NCBI GenBank assembly: GCA_005518205.2
Contig: RFFC02000036.1
Location: 1-64,000, forward strand
Length of the DNA: 64,000 nucleotides
Direction: 5' to 3'
From: Hormoscilla sp. GUM202
GTDB lineage: Bacteria; Cyanobacteriota; Cyanobacteriia; Cyanobacteriales; Desertifilaceae
The first letter of the stretch is position 1. Each line of letters starts with the position of its first letter. A program made the position numbers and the translations under genes. The notes under the pieces are model-generated. The model was given only the letters and a program-made list of their open reading frames with translations, was not told the DNA's origin and searched no databases. This document shows, one piece after another, positions 36,122 through 46,479 of this stretch.

Positions 36122-36531
36122 AATTTACTTCTCTACTGGTAAATTATTACTATCTTGACATTTGCTCATAACATTAACGATATTATCAGTCAACCACATC
36201 GGAAGCATCTCCTATTTGTAAATATCTCGTCAATACATTGCTATGGATTATTCTTAACATACTACTGCATGAAAATATTTAAAATAGTCTAACTATTTAG
36301 GACCAAATTATTGGGCTATTTTTACCAACTGTAACATTAAATATACAATCAAAGACGAATCTAGATTTTTTAGTAATGAGTTGGTCTAACTTTAAGCACG
36401 CACTGATAAATTTCCACAGCAGTTCGATCGCCCAGGGTAAGCGCACGCTTCGCTAATTTTGTCTACATTATTCTTGACAAAAACACATAATTATAGTATA
36501 ATTATCAGGTGGGTAGTGCCCACCCGATAAG
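36122..36531. other. intergenic upstream of folC
   Basis: About 410 AT-rich bases between the folC start and the IS630. They should hold the folC-pil promoter. A GCACGCTTCGCTAA motif, found also near 26747 and inside the IS982 transposase, lies at about 36443. A GTGGGTAGTGCCCAC palindrome sits next to the IS. Confidence 0.4.
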
Positions 36532-36533
36532 TA

Positions 36534-37712
36534 AGTAGTCAGACAAAATTAATTACATATTTTTCTCCAAAATTTTTTATGATTGTTTCAACGGAATCAA
36601 CTAAGTTTTTCCAGCAAGAATAAGCATCGATTTCAATCCATTCGTATTTAATAAACCGCCACAAGATTTCAATCAAATTCAAATGAGGTGAATAAGTGGG
36701 GAGATGGAATATAGTAATATTGCGTTCTTTCCATTCTTCAATCTTATCTTGAATAGCATCACTAGTATGGACAGATGCTTGGTCTACTACAATTACTGTT
36801 TGCTTTTCCATTCTCGTGGGAAAAAATGCATCGATACAAGCTATGACTACATCTGAATTAATATTTTGAGTAGATACATACGCTTCTAAATGATTGTGGC
36901 GATTCATTATTCCTAATACATTTAATCTGCGGCTACTCCGACTAGGTACTTCTATATATTCCCCAATATTTTGCCATCCATAAGGGACACAAGGGATTAA
37001 ATAAAACCCACTTTCATCTAAATAATACAAATTAATTTCCCCCAAATTGTCTAACAGTTTCAGTTGTTCAAGTTGTGCTTTTTTTTCCTCATACTCTTGA
37101 GCTGGGGGGCTGACAGCTACCCCTTTACGCATCCGATGCCAACTCATATTCATTGTTTTCAATATTCTCTGAACAGTTTTAACACTTGTTTCAATTCCCC
37201 ATTCTTCTTTGATTTTAGCCACCACTTTTTTTAATTGCCTCGGTTCTTCTTCAGTCCAGGCTTTAATTTTTTCTTTTTGTTCGAGACTAAAGGTTTGCTT
37301 ACGACCTCTTCCAGACTTATTATATAGTCCGACCATTCCCTCGGAATCCCAATTTTTAATCCAATTGTAGATAGTTCTATAACTAACATCAAAGATTTCC
37401 ATAAGTTCTTTAACTTTTTTATGTTCTCGATCTCGCAAAAGTAAACAATGTGCTCTTTGACGAACTTGATGATGGCGACTTTGATGATAAATTCGTAAGA
37501 GCAATTTTGCAGAAAGCTCATTTATTTCGCGCATTAAAATCCTTCTTAATTTCTCCTAATTTATCGTCATATTATGTCAAATATATCTGGCCGGGGATGA
37601 GCATGAAAACCGACTCCCCGTTAGTTTGACAAAAATCTGCTACATGTACGAGTAGCTATATCTAGTATAACAAGTTTTCTCGATTTTGTGCAATTAATTT
37701 TGTCCAACTACT
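36534..37712 (-). mobile_element. IS630-family insertion sequence
   Basis: 1179 bp with inverted ends of about 26 bp (AGTAGTCAGACAAAATTAAT against AGTAGTTGGACAAAATTAAT). TA dinucleotides flank both ends (36532-36533, 37713-37714), the IS630/Tc1 target. One transposase gene fills the element. Confidence 0.88.
36539..37534 (-). CDS. IS630-family transposase
   Basis: A 331-aa single-frame transposase. N-terminal helix-turn-helix segments (VSYRTIYNWIKNW near residue 50; VKTVQRILK near 120) bind the ends. The DDE triad is visible as YLDESGF, VVDQASVH and SPHLNLIEILW. Full length, no frameshift seen, so it may be active. Confidence 0.88.
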   Translation of the reverse strand: MREINELSAKLLLRIYHQSRHHQVRQRAHCLLLRDREHKKVKELMEIFDVSYRTIYNWIKNWDSEGMVGLYNKSGRGRKQTFSLEQKEKIKAWTEEEPRQLKKVVAKIKEEWGIETSVKTVQRILKTMNMSWHRMRKGVAVSPPAQEYEEKKAQLEQLKLLDNLGEINLYYLDESGFYLIPCVPYGWQNIGEYIEVPSRSSRRLNVLGIMNRHNHLEAYVSTQNINSDVVIACIDAFFPTRMEKQTVIVVDQASVHTSDAIQDKIEEWKERNITIFHLPTYSPHLNLIEILWRFIKYEWIEIDAYSCWKNLVDSVETIIKNFGEKYVINFV

Positions 37713-38314
37713 TAGTCATGCAAAATTATTTAGGAAACTCCAAGTGTTGCTGCCCTTGGATGTTGGCCTGGAATACCTGGAACCGGCGACCAATTTGCGT
37801 TACTCCAATCTCTGGTGGTAGCAATTTATCTATTTTAGCCTGCTCCAAGATCTGTGCTATGGCAATAATACGGAAATTATAGAATATTTTGATTACCTAT
37901 AAGAATCCCGTTCGTACTGAGTCTTACCCAAAATATGAGAGATGTGTAGGTTTTTGGGCAACAAGAGCGCAACTCAACTGTGCATCTAGATAGTTGCTGT
38001 AGCTGCTCCACTGATAAGTACCTAGAGCTTGGTCGCTGTAGAACAGATTTTGGGTAAAGGAATGAGGGGGCGGTGTCTGGAGCATGCCGAGTCCTTCAGG
38101 ACAAGAGCATGCGGAAGACGCCGAAGAGGGAGAGAGGGACTGACCAGTGACCCAAATAAGGAATGAGGATTTCTACTAAGGTGTACAAGATTCTTACGCC
38201 CTAGCTTACAGGACTTTAGGGCTTCTCGAATAAACATCTTGTTTAATCGGAGTTCCTAAGTGCTAAATTTCCACCGGATTTCAACCTGGCCTTACTGGTC
38301 ACTGGTCACTGACA
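37713..38314. other. intergenic between IS630 and psbY
   Basis: About 600 bases with no convincing gene. It contains a hairpin GCATGC...GCATGC near 38084-38115 and a segment at about 38195-38255 (CTTCTCGAATAAACATCTTG) that resembles the insertion in the tyrosinase pseudogene near 10385, so it carries a short dispersed repeat. Confidence 0.45.
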
Positions 38315-38434
38315 CTAGGCTTCCTTATTCAAAAAGTTCTGGAGCTGCTCGATCGCAATTTTACCGATCCTTAAAAATGCCCAGCCGCCCGCCACGAGAA
38401 TGGGCAGCAAAACTACTATAATCCGCCAGTCCAT
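38315..38434 (-). CDS. psbY: photosystem II protein Y
   Basis: A 39-aa single-span membrane protein: [20 protein letters not shown], then [18 protein letters not shown]. This matches cyanobacterial PsbY, a small subunit at the edge of photosystem II near cytochrome b559. GGGAGG lies ten bases before the ATG. The frame is too short for ordinary ORF lists. Confidence 0.85.
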   Translation of the reverse strand: MDWRIIVVLLPILVAGGWAFLRIGKIAIEQLQNFLNKEA

Positions 38435-38695
38435 GTTCTGTTGTCCTCCCAAGTTTAAGTTTTTTTAATCATTCTCATATTATTATATTATTGACCCAAC
38501 TGAGCAAGATTTTCACAATTGAGATTGCCCTGCGCAGCGGAGGGGGCGTTACCCGGGGAGCTGGTCCCCCCCTCGTTCCCACGACGAAGCCTGGGAACGT
38601 GCGAGTAGGGCCCCTGTGCGACATGTATCACTTGATACAGCATGGCGGGAGGAGTAGTGCGCCCTTTAGACATCGAACGGGGGACACAGCCCAGT
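38435..38695. repeat. repeat-rich spacer upstream of psbY
   Basis: Contains an inverted CGTTCCCA/TGGGAACG pair (about 38573-38600), a GATACA palindrome (TGTATCACTTGATACA) and GGAGTAGTGCGCCC. These are repeat fragments also seen near 52.7 kb and 61.8 kb. No gene. Confidence 0.45.
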
Positions 38696-39250
38696 TCAAT
38701 GGGGCTGGGAGAACCCCGGGTTGGTCCCTTTGCCAGCATGCACCAGCGCCAGATGTTGATAATGCTGAGCATGTTCGATCAGTTCTTTTGCTTTCGTTGG
38801 GGAAACCTCCCGTACCCACTGAGCCGGAACCCCCAGCACCAGGGAATGAGGCGGCACATCCTTGGTCACCACCGCACCTGCACCGATGATGCTACCGGAC
38901 CCTACCCGCACTCCATTGAGTACCACCGCACCAATACCAATCAGACTACCCCGTTCAATATAGGCACTGTGAATCACTGCCCGATGACCCACCGTGACAT
39001 AATCGGCTATTATCGTCGGCCGATCGGGGTCGCCATGTAAAATCGCCCCATCCTGAATATTTGTACATTCTCCAATTTCTATCCGTTCCACATCCCCCCG
39101 TACCACGGCTCCATACCAGATGCTCGCACCGGCTCCTATCTGCACCCAGCCCATCACCGTGGCATTTGCCGCCACAAAAGCAGCAGGAGATAAATCTGGA
39201 GTTGGCCAAGAGGAAATCGGGTTTTCCGATGCGGTGGGGAAACTTCTCAT
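38696..39250 (-). CDS. gamma-class carbonic-anhydrase-like protein
   Basis: A 184-aa left-handed beta-helix protein with hexapeptide repeats ([31 protein letters not shown]). The zinc-binding histidines of the gamma carbonic anhydrase fold are present in LHGD and VGHRAVIHS. Enzymatic activity depends on residues I cannot verify; many such proteins are inactive scaffolds. The frame ends at 38696. The IS982 is inserted directly before its start, within 7 bases, so its promoter may now lie in or beyond the IS. Confidence 0.8.
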   Translation of the reverse strand: MRSFPTASENPISSWPTPDLSPAAFVAANATVMGWVQIGAGASIWYGAVVRGDVERIEIGECTNIQDGAILHGDPDRPTIIADYVTVGHRAVIHSAYIERGSLIGIGAVVLNGVRVGSGSIIGAGAVVTKDVPPHSLVLGVPAQWVREVSPTKAKELIEHAQHYQHLALVHAGKGTNPGFSQPH

Positions 39251-39256
39251 AATATA

Positions 39257-40275
39257 ACCTAAGTTGCGACCTATTTAAAAAAATATGAATTACCCACTTA
39301 GACTTTACAGATATTTTGAGGGTTTTTGTAGCCCTAGATACAAAATTATATTTTTATTGTGCTAGGCGGCGGGTTGGCTGTTTAGAGGTTATAATGTACT
39401 AAAATAACAGTTAATTGCTGGTTCTGTAGATTATGGAAGATATGATTACAACAATTTTTGTTCTTTGCGACGAGCTACTAAAAGCTTTGAATATAAAAGA
39501 AGATCCACAAGTAAAAATGAACAATGCAGAGGTGATGACGGTAGGATTGGTTGCTGCATATTTTTTTGTCGGACACGCTTCGCTACGAGCGCTCTTGTCA
39601 ATTTATGGTGGAACACAATTATCTAAAAAATCTGTTAAGTAAAAGTAGATTCAATAGGAGATTACATAATATAGGCGAACCAATTTGGATGCTTTTATTC
39701 CAAGTCAGAGCGCAAACATTTAAACAGCTCAATCCAGGTCAAGAATATATTATTGATAGTTTCCCTGTGCCAGTCTGTGACAATATTAGGATTGATAGAT
39801 GTAAAATTTATAAGCAAGAAGAAGATCGAGGATATATTGCAAGTAAAAAACGTTATTTTTATGGATTAAGGGTTCATATGTTAGTAAACAAAAGTGGAAA
39901 TCCAATAGAATTTCATCTAGCCCCGGCTAGTTATAATGACGTTAAAGTTCTGCAATCTTTTTGCTTCGATTTACCATCAAAGTCTCTAGTTTATGGAGAC
40001 AAAGCTTATAACGATTATCAATTAGAAGATTTACTAAAAGAGTCGGCAAAGATCAAATTAAAACCTTTGCGAAAAAAGAATTCAAAAAGAAAAGAATCTC
40101 CTTGTTTTGACTATATACAAAAAGTAACTAGAAAACAAGTTGAAACATGTTTTAGTCGGATAACTAATTTGTTCCCCAAGTCAATTCATGCCGTTACATC
40201 CAAAGGATTTGAATTGAAAATAATTCTCTTTATCATCGCTTTTTGTATTCAATTTTTATAGGTCGCAACTTAAGT
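39257..40275 (+). mobile_element. IS982-family insertion sequence
   Basis: 1019 bp with 18-bp inverted ends, ACCTAAGTTGCGACCTAT against ACTTAAGTTGCGACCTAT. A 7-bp target duplication TAATATA flanks it (39250-39256, 40276-40282). Its ends match two MITEs in this window (8588-8740, 29211-29368). Confidence 0.9.
39433..40261 (+). pseudogene. IS982 transposase, frameshifted
   Basis: The N-terminal frame (MEDMITTIFVLCDELLKALN) is open from 39433 to 39642. The core continues in the +1 frame from about 39551: LLSKSRFNRRLHNIGEPIW, YIIDSFPVPVCDNIR, GLRVHMLVNKSG, YGDKAYNDY, the DDE catalytic region, to 40261. The switch falls at a T7 run followed by CACGCTTCGCTACGAGCGCT, which replaces the expected GNNFE-like residues. 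Either a small sequence replaced part of the gene or the T-run slipped. As written, one protein is not made. Confidence 0.8.
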
Positions 40276-40446
40276 TAATATAGCAATCGCTGCAACAGGT
40301 GAATGGTCGATATTTCCTGGATGCCATCACGGAGCGAAGAGCAGCCAGGAAATATCGAAGTAAAATTGGCAATAGGTTAGAATGCCCCTAGTTATAAGAA
40401 AACAACTGGTAGCAGGTCTAGAGTTCATTATGCTCTTGAGTGCCCG

Positions 40447-40956
40447 ATGATCAATCCAGGATTACAATACCCCATATTTGGGGCAGAGATTCAATGCCCA
40501 CATTGCCGCCAGATGATACCAGCCTTGACCCTGATGGATAGTTATCTATGCCCCCGTCATGGTGCATTTGAGGCAGACCCGAAAACCCGTGAACTCGTCC
40601 ACCTCCAGTCAGGGCGTCACTGGCGTCGCTGGAACGACCAATGGTATCGGCAGCATACCCATCCCGATGGGATTAGGTTTGAAATCCACGAAGCCCTCGA
40701 TCGGCTCTATACTCAAGGATACCGGGCAACGCGAGTGATTATTGCAATGCGCTATAAAGAGTTGATTGGCTCCTATCTAGAACGTAGCATCCCTTGGCGC
40801 CCCCAGATAGAACCACAGCCACTCCAGCTTTATGGTTTGCCAGTCTCCTTTAGTCCAGACCCGGCAGATGAACCTTGCTGGGAAGTAATAAATTTTGACT
40901 TAGAAAAAGAACCGGGCACGCCAGTGCGTTATCCCTATTTCCGCCTATTTGAGTGA
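40447..40956 (+). CDS. TIGR02652 family protein
   Basis: A 169-aa cyanobacterial protein of unknown function. CPHC near residue 18 and CPRHG near 34 form a likely zinc site. HWRRWNDQWYRQHTHPDGIRFEIHEALDRLY is the conserved core (only partly shown). The stop overlaps the GTG of the next gene (GTGA), so the two are translated together. Widely conserved in cyanobacteria, often beside a VOC-fold gene. Confidence 0.8.
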   Translation: MINPGLQYPIFGAEIQCPHCRQMIPALTLMDSYLCPRHGAFEADPKTRELVHLQSGRHWRRWNDQWYRQHTHPDGIRFEIHEALDRLYTQGYRATRVIIAMRYKELIGSYLERSIPWRPQIEPQPLQLYGLPVSFSPDPADEPCWEVINFDLEKEPGTPVRYPYFRLFE

Positions 40957-41393
40957 CCAGTCAAATGCATCATGTATCCATCCGTACTGCGAATATACAC
41001 CAGGCGATCGCCTTCTACGAACAGCTAGGCTTGGCGGTAAAGGAACGGTTTACTACCGGGATGACTTTGGCCTGCTGGATGGAAGGGTTGGGAGGGCGCA
41101 TCGAATTGATTCAAATTCCGGAACCGCGTCCGGCAGCAGATGCTTTTGGCGATGAACAGTATACTGGATATTACCACTTATGCTTCGATCTGACGGAGGT
41201 GACAACTGACTTACCCAGCTGGTTGGCGGCCTTGGCCGGACGCTTGAGGGACTCAGGGCAGCTGCCACCAATGCAGGTACTACTGGAGCCTACTCAGCAA
41301 ATGATCGGCGATCGGGTTTACGAAGTGGCCTTTATAGCGGACACGGACTCCTTGCCTCTAGAATTTATACGGATGTTGGCCAATGGTAGGTAA
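40953..41393 (+). CDS. VOC-family (glyoxalase-like) protein
   Basis: A 146-aa protein of the vicinal oxygen chelate fold: MHHVSIRTANIHQAIAFYEQLG at the start and VYEVAFIADTDSLPLEFIRM at the end form the two beta-alpha-beta-beta-beta modules. Metal ligands could be His7 (MHHVSI), His near 75 (GYYHLCF) and Glu near 139. The substrate is not known. The GTG start overlaps the preceding stop codon; ATG at 40965 is an alternative. It overlaps the next gene by 11 bp. Confidence 0.78.
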   Translation: MTSQMHHVSIRTANIHQAIAFYEQLGLAVKERFTTGMTLACWMEGLGGRIELIQIPEPRPAADAFGDEQYTGYYHLCFDLTEVTTDLPSWLAALAGRLRDSGQLPPMQVLLEPTQQMIGDRVYEVAFIADTDSLPLEFIRMLANGR

Positions 41394-42852
41394 TCAGACT
41401 TTAGCTCTTGCTGATAATTGGGCTTATCTGAGACTAGAATTAAGCTGGCTAGACCGCTTGCTCAGGATAGCAGTGGCGCGACAGCGACAAGATGTCAAAG
41501 AAATCGATCGAGTTGCCAAGTCGAAAGTGGACCAAGCGACGAGTCACTGGTGGAAGGGGTTGATCTCCCTGGAAAAGCAAATAGGAAATGATGACAAACA
41601 CCAGAGACAACCTAATATCCCAGGGCTAACTAACCCCCCGCTCCCAAATAGCTATCAGCAACAGCTGGAAGCGAGAATTAAAGCTAGTTACGCTCGGGGG
41701 ATAGTGCTGGGATTGCCTTCCCTGCGCGATCGGGCGGCTTTGACCCTATTCGAGAAAAATCTGGTAATAATCAGTCTAGCACCCGAAGTGAATCGCCGCT
41801 ACGGACAGCTTTATGGCTACCTGCAAGGAAAGGAAGCTGAAAGTCTGCCGACAGTGGATTTACTGTTTAGGCTGCTGTGTCGCAATGACACGGAGTGGCG
41901 AGATGCGCGAACTCGCTTGACCAGCAGTTCTCCCTTAATTGAGCTGGGTTTAGTAGAACTTCTAGATGCTAATGCTCAAACTCTTCTGGAACGCCGGCTA
42001 AAACTAGACTCGCGGCTAGTGAATTACCTGCTAGCTGCTTCCCCCGACCCCCAAGTGCTAGAAAGCTTGGTACTCGCCAAAAAGCAGAAATTGTCTTCGA
42101 TATTGGAAATTAGCAGTACTCCAAAACATTGGTCAGATTTGATTTTGCCGGCAGAACAGTTGGGATCTTTGCAACATATATCCAGACAGTGGGAATTGCA
42201 GTCCCAGGTAGATGTTGTCTGGGGTATGACAGGCAATGAATCGGCGGGCCTAGTGGTATTATTAACGGGACTAGCTGGTACAGGTAAAACAACAGCAGCC
42301 CAGGCGATCGCCCATAGCTTACAAAAACCTTTAGCAACGACGGATTTAGCTTTACTGGACAAATCTGCTCAAAAGCAAGTATGGGCCGAAATAATGGCAA
42401 CATCGCCAAGGGTATTGCTAGTAAAATCGGCACAAGAGTGGTTGGGTCGCAATGGCACTCTGAGTGCAACCGAAATCAACCAATTCATGCACCAGCGATC
42501 TAAAGAGCATTGTATTACCCTGCTGACGGTGGCACAGCGACAGACTGTAAAACCCAGCATCGTGCGACAATTAGATCGGATAATAGAATTTCCCTTACCT
42601 CAGGAGGACGCGAGGCTGCGGTTGTGGCAACAGGCATTTCCAGCCCAAGTCCCCCTAGATCCAGAAATCGATTGGCAGTTTCTGGCTCGCCGCTGGCGCT
42701 TGAGTGGGGGAGAAATAAAGGATCTGGCCCGTCAAGCAGCCTTCTACGCTGTAGCAGAATCACCTCTGACATCGGTGAAAACCTCACATCTGCTCCAGGC
42801 TTGGGAGCAAAAATATCAAAAACCCGGTCAGCGACGAGGCCGTTCATGTTAA
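41383..42852 (+). CDS. AAA-family ATPase with degenerate Walker B
   Basis: A 489-aa protein. An N-terminal alpha-helical domain (about 1-270, LALADNWAYLRLELSWLDRL) precedes an AAA module with Walker A GLAGTGKTTAAQA near residue 296-308. The Walker B position reads VLLVKSAQEWLG, without the usual Asp-Glu, so hydrolysis may be impaired. A possible arginine finger (VRQLDRIIEFPLP) and sensor 2 region are present. The layout is like AAA proteins with winged-helix N-domains, some of which accompany contractile injection systems, but no such genes are here. Role unknown. Confidence 0.7.
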   Translation: MVGNQTLALADNWAYLRLELSWLDRLLRIAVARQRQDVKEIDRVAKSKVDQATSHWWKGLISLEKQIGNDDKHQRQPNIPGLTNPPLPNSYQQQLEARIKASYARGIVLGLPSLRDRAALTLFEKNLVIISLAPEVNRRYGQLYGYLQGKEAESLPTVDLLFRLLCRNDTEWRDARTRLTSSSPLIELGLVELLDANAQTLLERRLKLDSRLVNYLLAASPDPQVLESLVLAKKQKLSSILEISSTPKHWSDLILPAEQLGSLQHISRQWELQSQVDVVWGMTGNESAGLVVLLTGLAGTGKTTAAQAIAHSLQKPLATTDLALLDKSAQKQVWAEIMATSPRVLLVKSAQEWLGRNGTLSATEINQFMHQRSKEHCITLLTVAQRQTVKPSIVRQLDRIIEFPLPQEDARLRLWQQAFPAQVPLDPEIDWQFLARRWRLSGGEIKDLARQAAFYAVAESPLTSVKTSHLLQAWEQKYQKPGQRRGRSC

Positions 42853-42882
42853 TAGTAGATCGGAACAACTCTAGAAGAAGCA

Positions 42883-43752
42883 ATGTATGAGATCGCAGTA
42901 AAACAGGAACAATACAAAACCTACATTCTGTCTGACGAAACCGCGATGTCTCGACTGGAGGTAGTGCCAGAACGAGGTGGAATAGTCACCCGCTGGCAAC
43001 TGCAAGGTCAGGAAATCTTCTATCTGGACAGCGAACGGTTTACCCAGCCCGACTTAAGTGTCCGGGGAGGGATTCCGATTTTATTCCCCATCTGTGGTAA
43101 CTTAGCCGACAACCGCTACATCCATCTGGGGAAAGAATATACTCTCAAGCAGCATGGTTTCGCCCGGGAACTGCCTTGGGAAATAACAGATAGAGTCACG
43201 AATGACCTAGCTAGTCTGACAGTGGAACTCAATAGCAACGACCGGACTCGGGAGGTTTACCCTTTTGACTTTAATGTCCAGTTTACTTATCAGCTAAAGG
43301 GCGATACTCTGGAAATTAAGCAGCGTTACGAGAATCGATCGACATCCCCGATGCCCTTTTCGACAGGATTTCATCCCTACTTCCTAGTTTATGATAAAAG
43401 CAAACTGGCCGTGGAAATCCCAGGAGACCGGTACCAAGAAAAGGGCAGTCAAGAACTTCATCACTTCGATGGGGTCTTTGACTTCAACCAGGATGAAATT
43501 GATGTGGCCTTTCGCAACCTCACCAGCAAGTCCGCTAGGGTGACGGACAAAAGCCGGCAGTTACAACTGACCGTGACCTGGGACGATAACTACTCTACCC
43601 TAGTTTTCTGGACCGTCAAGGGCAAAGATTTCTATTGCCTCGAACCCTGGACCGGTCCCCGCAACGCCCTAAATACTGGCGAAAACCTGATAACCCTGGA
43701 ACCGGGTGCCCATCTAGAAACTTTTGTACGTATCGCAGCAAATTTTTTGTAA
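42883..43752 (+). CDS. aldose 1-epimerase family protein
   Basis: A 289-aa beta-sandwich enzyme of the galactose mutarotase superfamily that interconverts sugar anomers. Characteristic stretches: RGGIPILFPICGNLAD, KQHGFARELPW with its His, FSTGFHPYFLV with its His, and CLEPWTGPRNALN with the catalytic Glu. D-hexose-6-phosphate mutarotase-like. Last gene of a rightward cluster with TIGR02652, VOC and AAA genes. A tRNA gene follows 63 bases later. Confidence 0.88.
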   Translation: MYEIAVKQEQYKTYILSDETAMSRLEVVPERGGIVTRWQLQGQEIFYLDSERFTQPDLSVRGGIPILFPICGNLADNRYIHLGKEYTLKQHGFARELPWEITDRVTNDLASLTVELNSNDRTREVYPFDFNVQFTYQLKGDTLEIKQRYENRSTSPMPFSTGFHPYFLVYDKSKLAVEIPGDRYQEKGSQELHHFDGVFDFNQDEIDVAFRNLTSKSARVTDKSRQLQLTVTWDDNYSTLVFWTVKGKDFYCLEPWTGPRNALNTGENLITLEPGAHLETFVRIAANFL

Positions 43753-43815
43753 ATACCCCTTCCCACTTGGAGAAATCTGTGTTATATTGAAGAAGAAAGA
43801 AAAATAAAGTCCGAC

Positions 43816-43887
43816 GGGTCGCTAACTCAATGGTAGAGTACTCGGCTTTTAACCGATTAGTTCCGGGTTCGAATCCCGGGCGACCCA
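43816..43887 (+). tRNA. trnK: tRNA-Lys (UUU)
   Basis: 72-nt cloverleaf: acceptor GGGTCGC/GCGACCC with discriminator A, D-arm ACTC...GAGT, anticodon loop CTTTTAA (anticodon TTT), and T-arm CCGGGTTCGAATCCCGG. The anticodon stem has one terminal C-T mismatch. CCA is not encoded. A TATATT box about 30 bases upstream may be its -10. Confidence 0.95.
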
Positions 43888-43888
43888 T

Positions 43889-44213
43889 ATTTTTTTATAG
43901 TGCGCCGGTGTTTTTAACGATTGTGACTGGTATAGCCCAGGACTAAAGAAAAACTAAATTAACTGTAACGCCGGTTCCGCGATCGCACTCTGGCCCTGAA
44001 GAGGGTTGCGGAATTCTCCATTAGCATCATGGCCCGCCGTGGGTGGGTTAAAACCCACGGCAAAGCCGCTAAAGTGGGTTTTAACCCACTGAAAGCCTTA
44101 TCGAGAGAGGATTTAATCTCCTTTGGTCTACTGGCTATTTTGGCCTCTATTTTTAACCAGAGGCGGCTTGTTGCAACAGGTGCAAGATTTGAGATTGAAG
44201 CGCGCGACAGGGG
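43889..44213. other. intergenic after tRNA-Lys
   Basis: About 325 bases. A dispersed repeat occupies 44031-44097. No other feature is supported. Confidence 0.5.
44031..44097. repeat. GTGGGTTAAAACCCAC double palindrome
   Basis: Two palindromes (GTGGGTTAAAACCCAC and GTGGGTTTTAACCCAC) are joined by GGCAAAGCCGCTAAA. The same unit lies inverted at 63791-63853 and partly at 10602-10650. Confidence 0.75.
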
Positions 44214-44579
44214 TTAAAACTCATCGCTGCTGCCATATTCAGCGGCCATGGCTTCATTATCCCGCTTAGAACCCAATAAATCCAGCCGGTCCACCTTAAT
44301 GATTGGTGCCGAACGCGCCACTCCTGTATTGCGGTCTTGCCATTGGTCAAATTTTAAGGCACCTGTAATACCAATCAAGCTGCCCTTGCGGACATAGTTA
44401 CCAGCTATCTCTGCCGTCCTGCCCCACAACTCCAGGCTAAACCAGTCGGGTTGATCTGTTTTACGGGTTGGGCGATTGACGGCTAGGGTTAGTCTACATT
44501 TTACCGCCCCTGACTCGAAATATTTGACGTCCGGATCTCCTCCCGCGCGCCCTACCAGATGAACAAGATTAAGATTCAT
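44214..44579 (-). CDS. ssb: single-stranded DNA-binding protein
   Basis: A 121-aa OB-fold protein: MNLNLVHLVGRAGGDPDVKY, CRLTLAVNR, WFSLELWGRTAEIAGNYVRKG, and LIGITGALKFDQW. It coats single-stranded DNA in replication and repair. The acidic C-terminal tip that recruits partners reads SSDEF, a variant of the usual DDIPF. Length is typical of cyanobacterial SSB. Confidence 0.9.
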   Translation of the reverse strand: MNLNLVHLVGRAGGDPDVKYFESGAVKCRLTLAVNRPTRKTDQPDWFSLELWGRTAEIAGNYVRKGSLIGITGALKFDQWQDRNTGVARSAPIIKVDRLDLLGSKRDNEAMAAEYGSSDEF

Positions 44580-44680
44580 CAGATTTTCTGTACCTCTGCA
44601 TGTTTGGTAACTTTTTAGTCAAAGCGGCAACTTTTGGTTAGGGACACCAGCACTTTACTGTCGCCTCTGCCGTCGCTGTT

Positions 44681-44816
44681 GGGTGTGGTCAAAACCCGTT
44701 GGTATTACTCGCCCGAACCCTAAAGGGTCCGGCTACTCAAACAAAGCCCGCCTGCGCGGGCTATCTTACATGCATCACCAGATGCACCTGGCTATCAACT
44801 ACTTTTGACCACACCA
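44681..44816. mobile_element. MITE with GGGTGTGGTCAAAA ends, copy 1
   Basis: 136 bp with 13-bp inverted ends (GGTGTGGTCAAAA). A 9-bp target duplication GTCGCTGTT flanks it (44672-44680, 44817-44825). The interior contains an inverted CCCTAAAGGGT segment and an AAAGCCCGCCTGCGCGGGCT palindrome shared with 52806 and 62052. A second copy is at 54654-54775. Confidence 0.88.
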
Positions 44817-45113
44817 GTCGCTGTTGCGCCTATAGCTATATAATAGGCTATACTCTCACATCCACCCCACAACTTTATCCCGAAAAGATATCCTGACGCC
44901 TGGAATATATTTGCAGGTCTTATCGGGCCCACAGTGGCGATCGAGCGCAATTTTAGTCAGCGAGATAATATGTTATAGCACGACTTACCCGGGTTTGTGG
45001 CAACCATTGCCCCACACCAGCGGATGGTCCCGATGTGATTGGTGGCTGACTGTCCGAAGTAAAAAAAATCCGAGAATCGGGATCGGTTAGATTACATATC
45101 GGTAAGCTTTGGA

Positions 45114-45119
45114 TAAAAT
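45114..45119 (+). promoter_or_regulatory. possible -10 before the mre genes
   Basis: TAAAAT lies 20 bases before the GTG start. The -35 (ATTACA) is weak. Confidence 0.3.
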
Positions 45120-45121
45120 AG

Positions 45122-46450
<1,329 letters not shown>

Positions 46451-46479
46451 AGAAGTTGTCGTTTCTTTTCCATTCCAGA

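Noticed and set aside
41383-42852. AAA protein as part of a contractile injection system
   Set aside because: No sheath, tube, baseplate or spike genes occur in the window, and the neighbours are metabolic or unknown.
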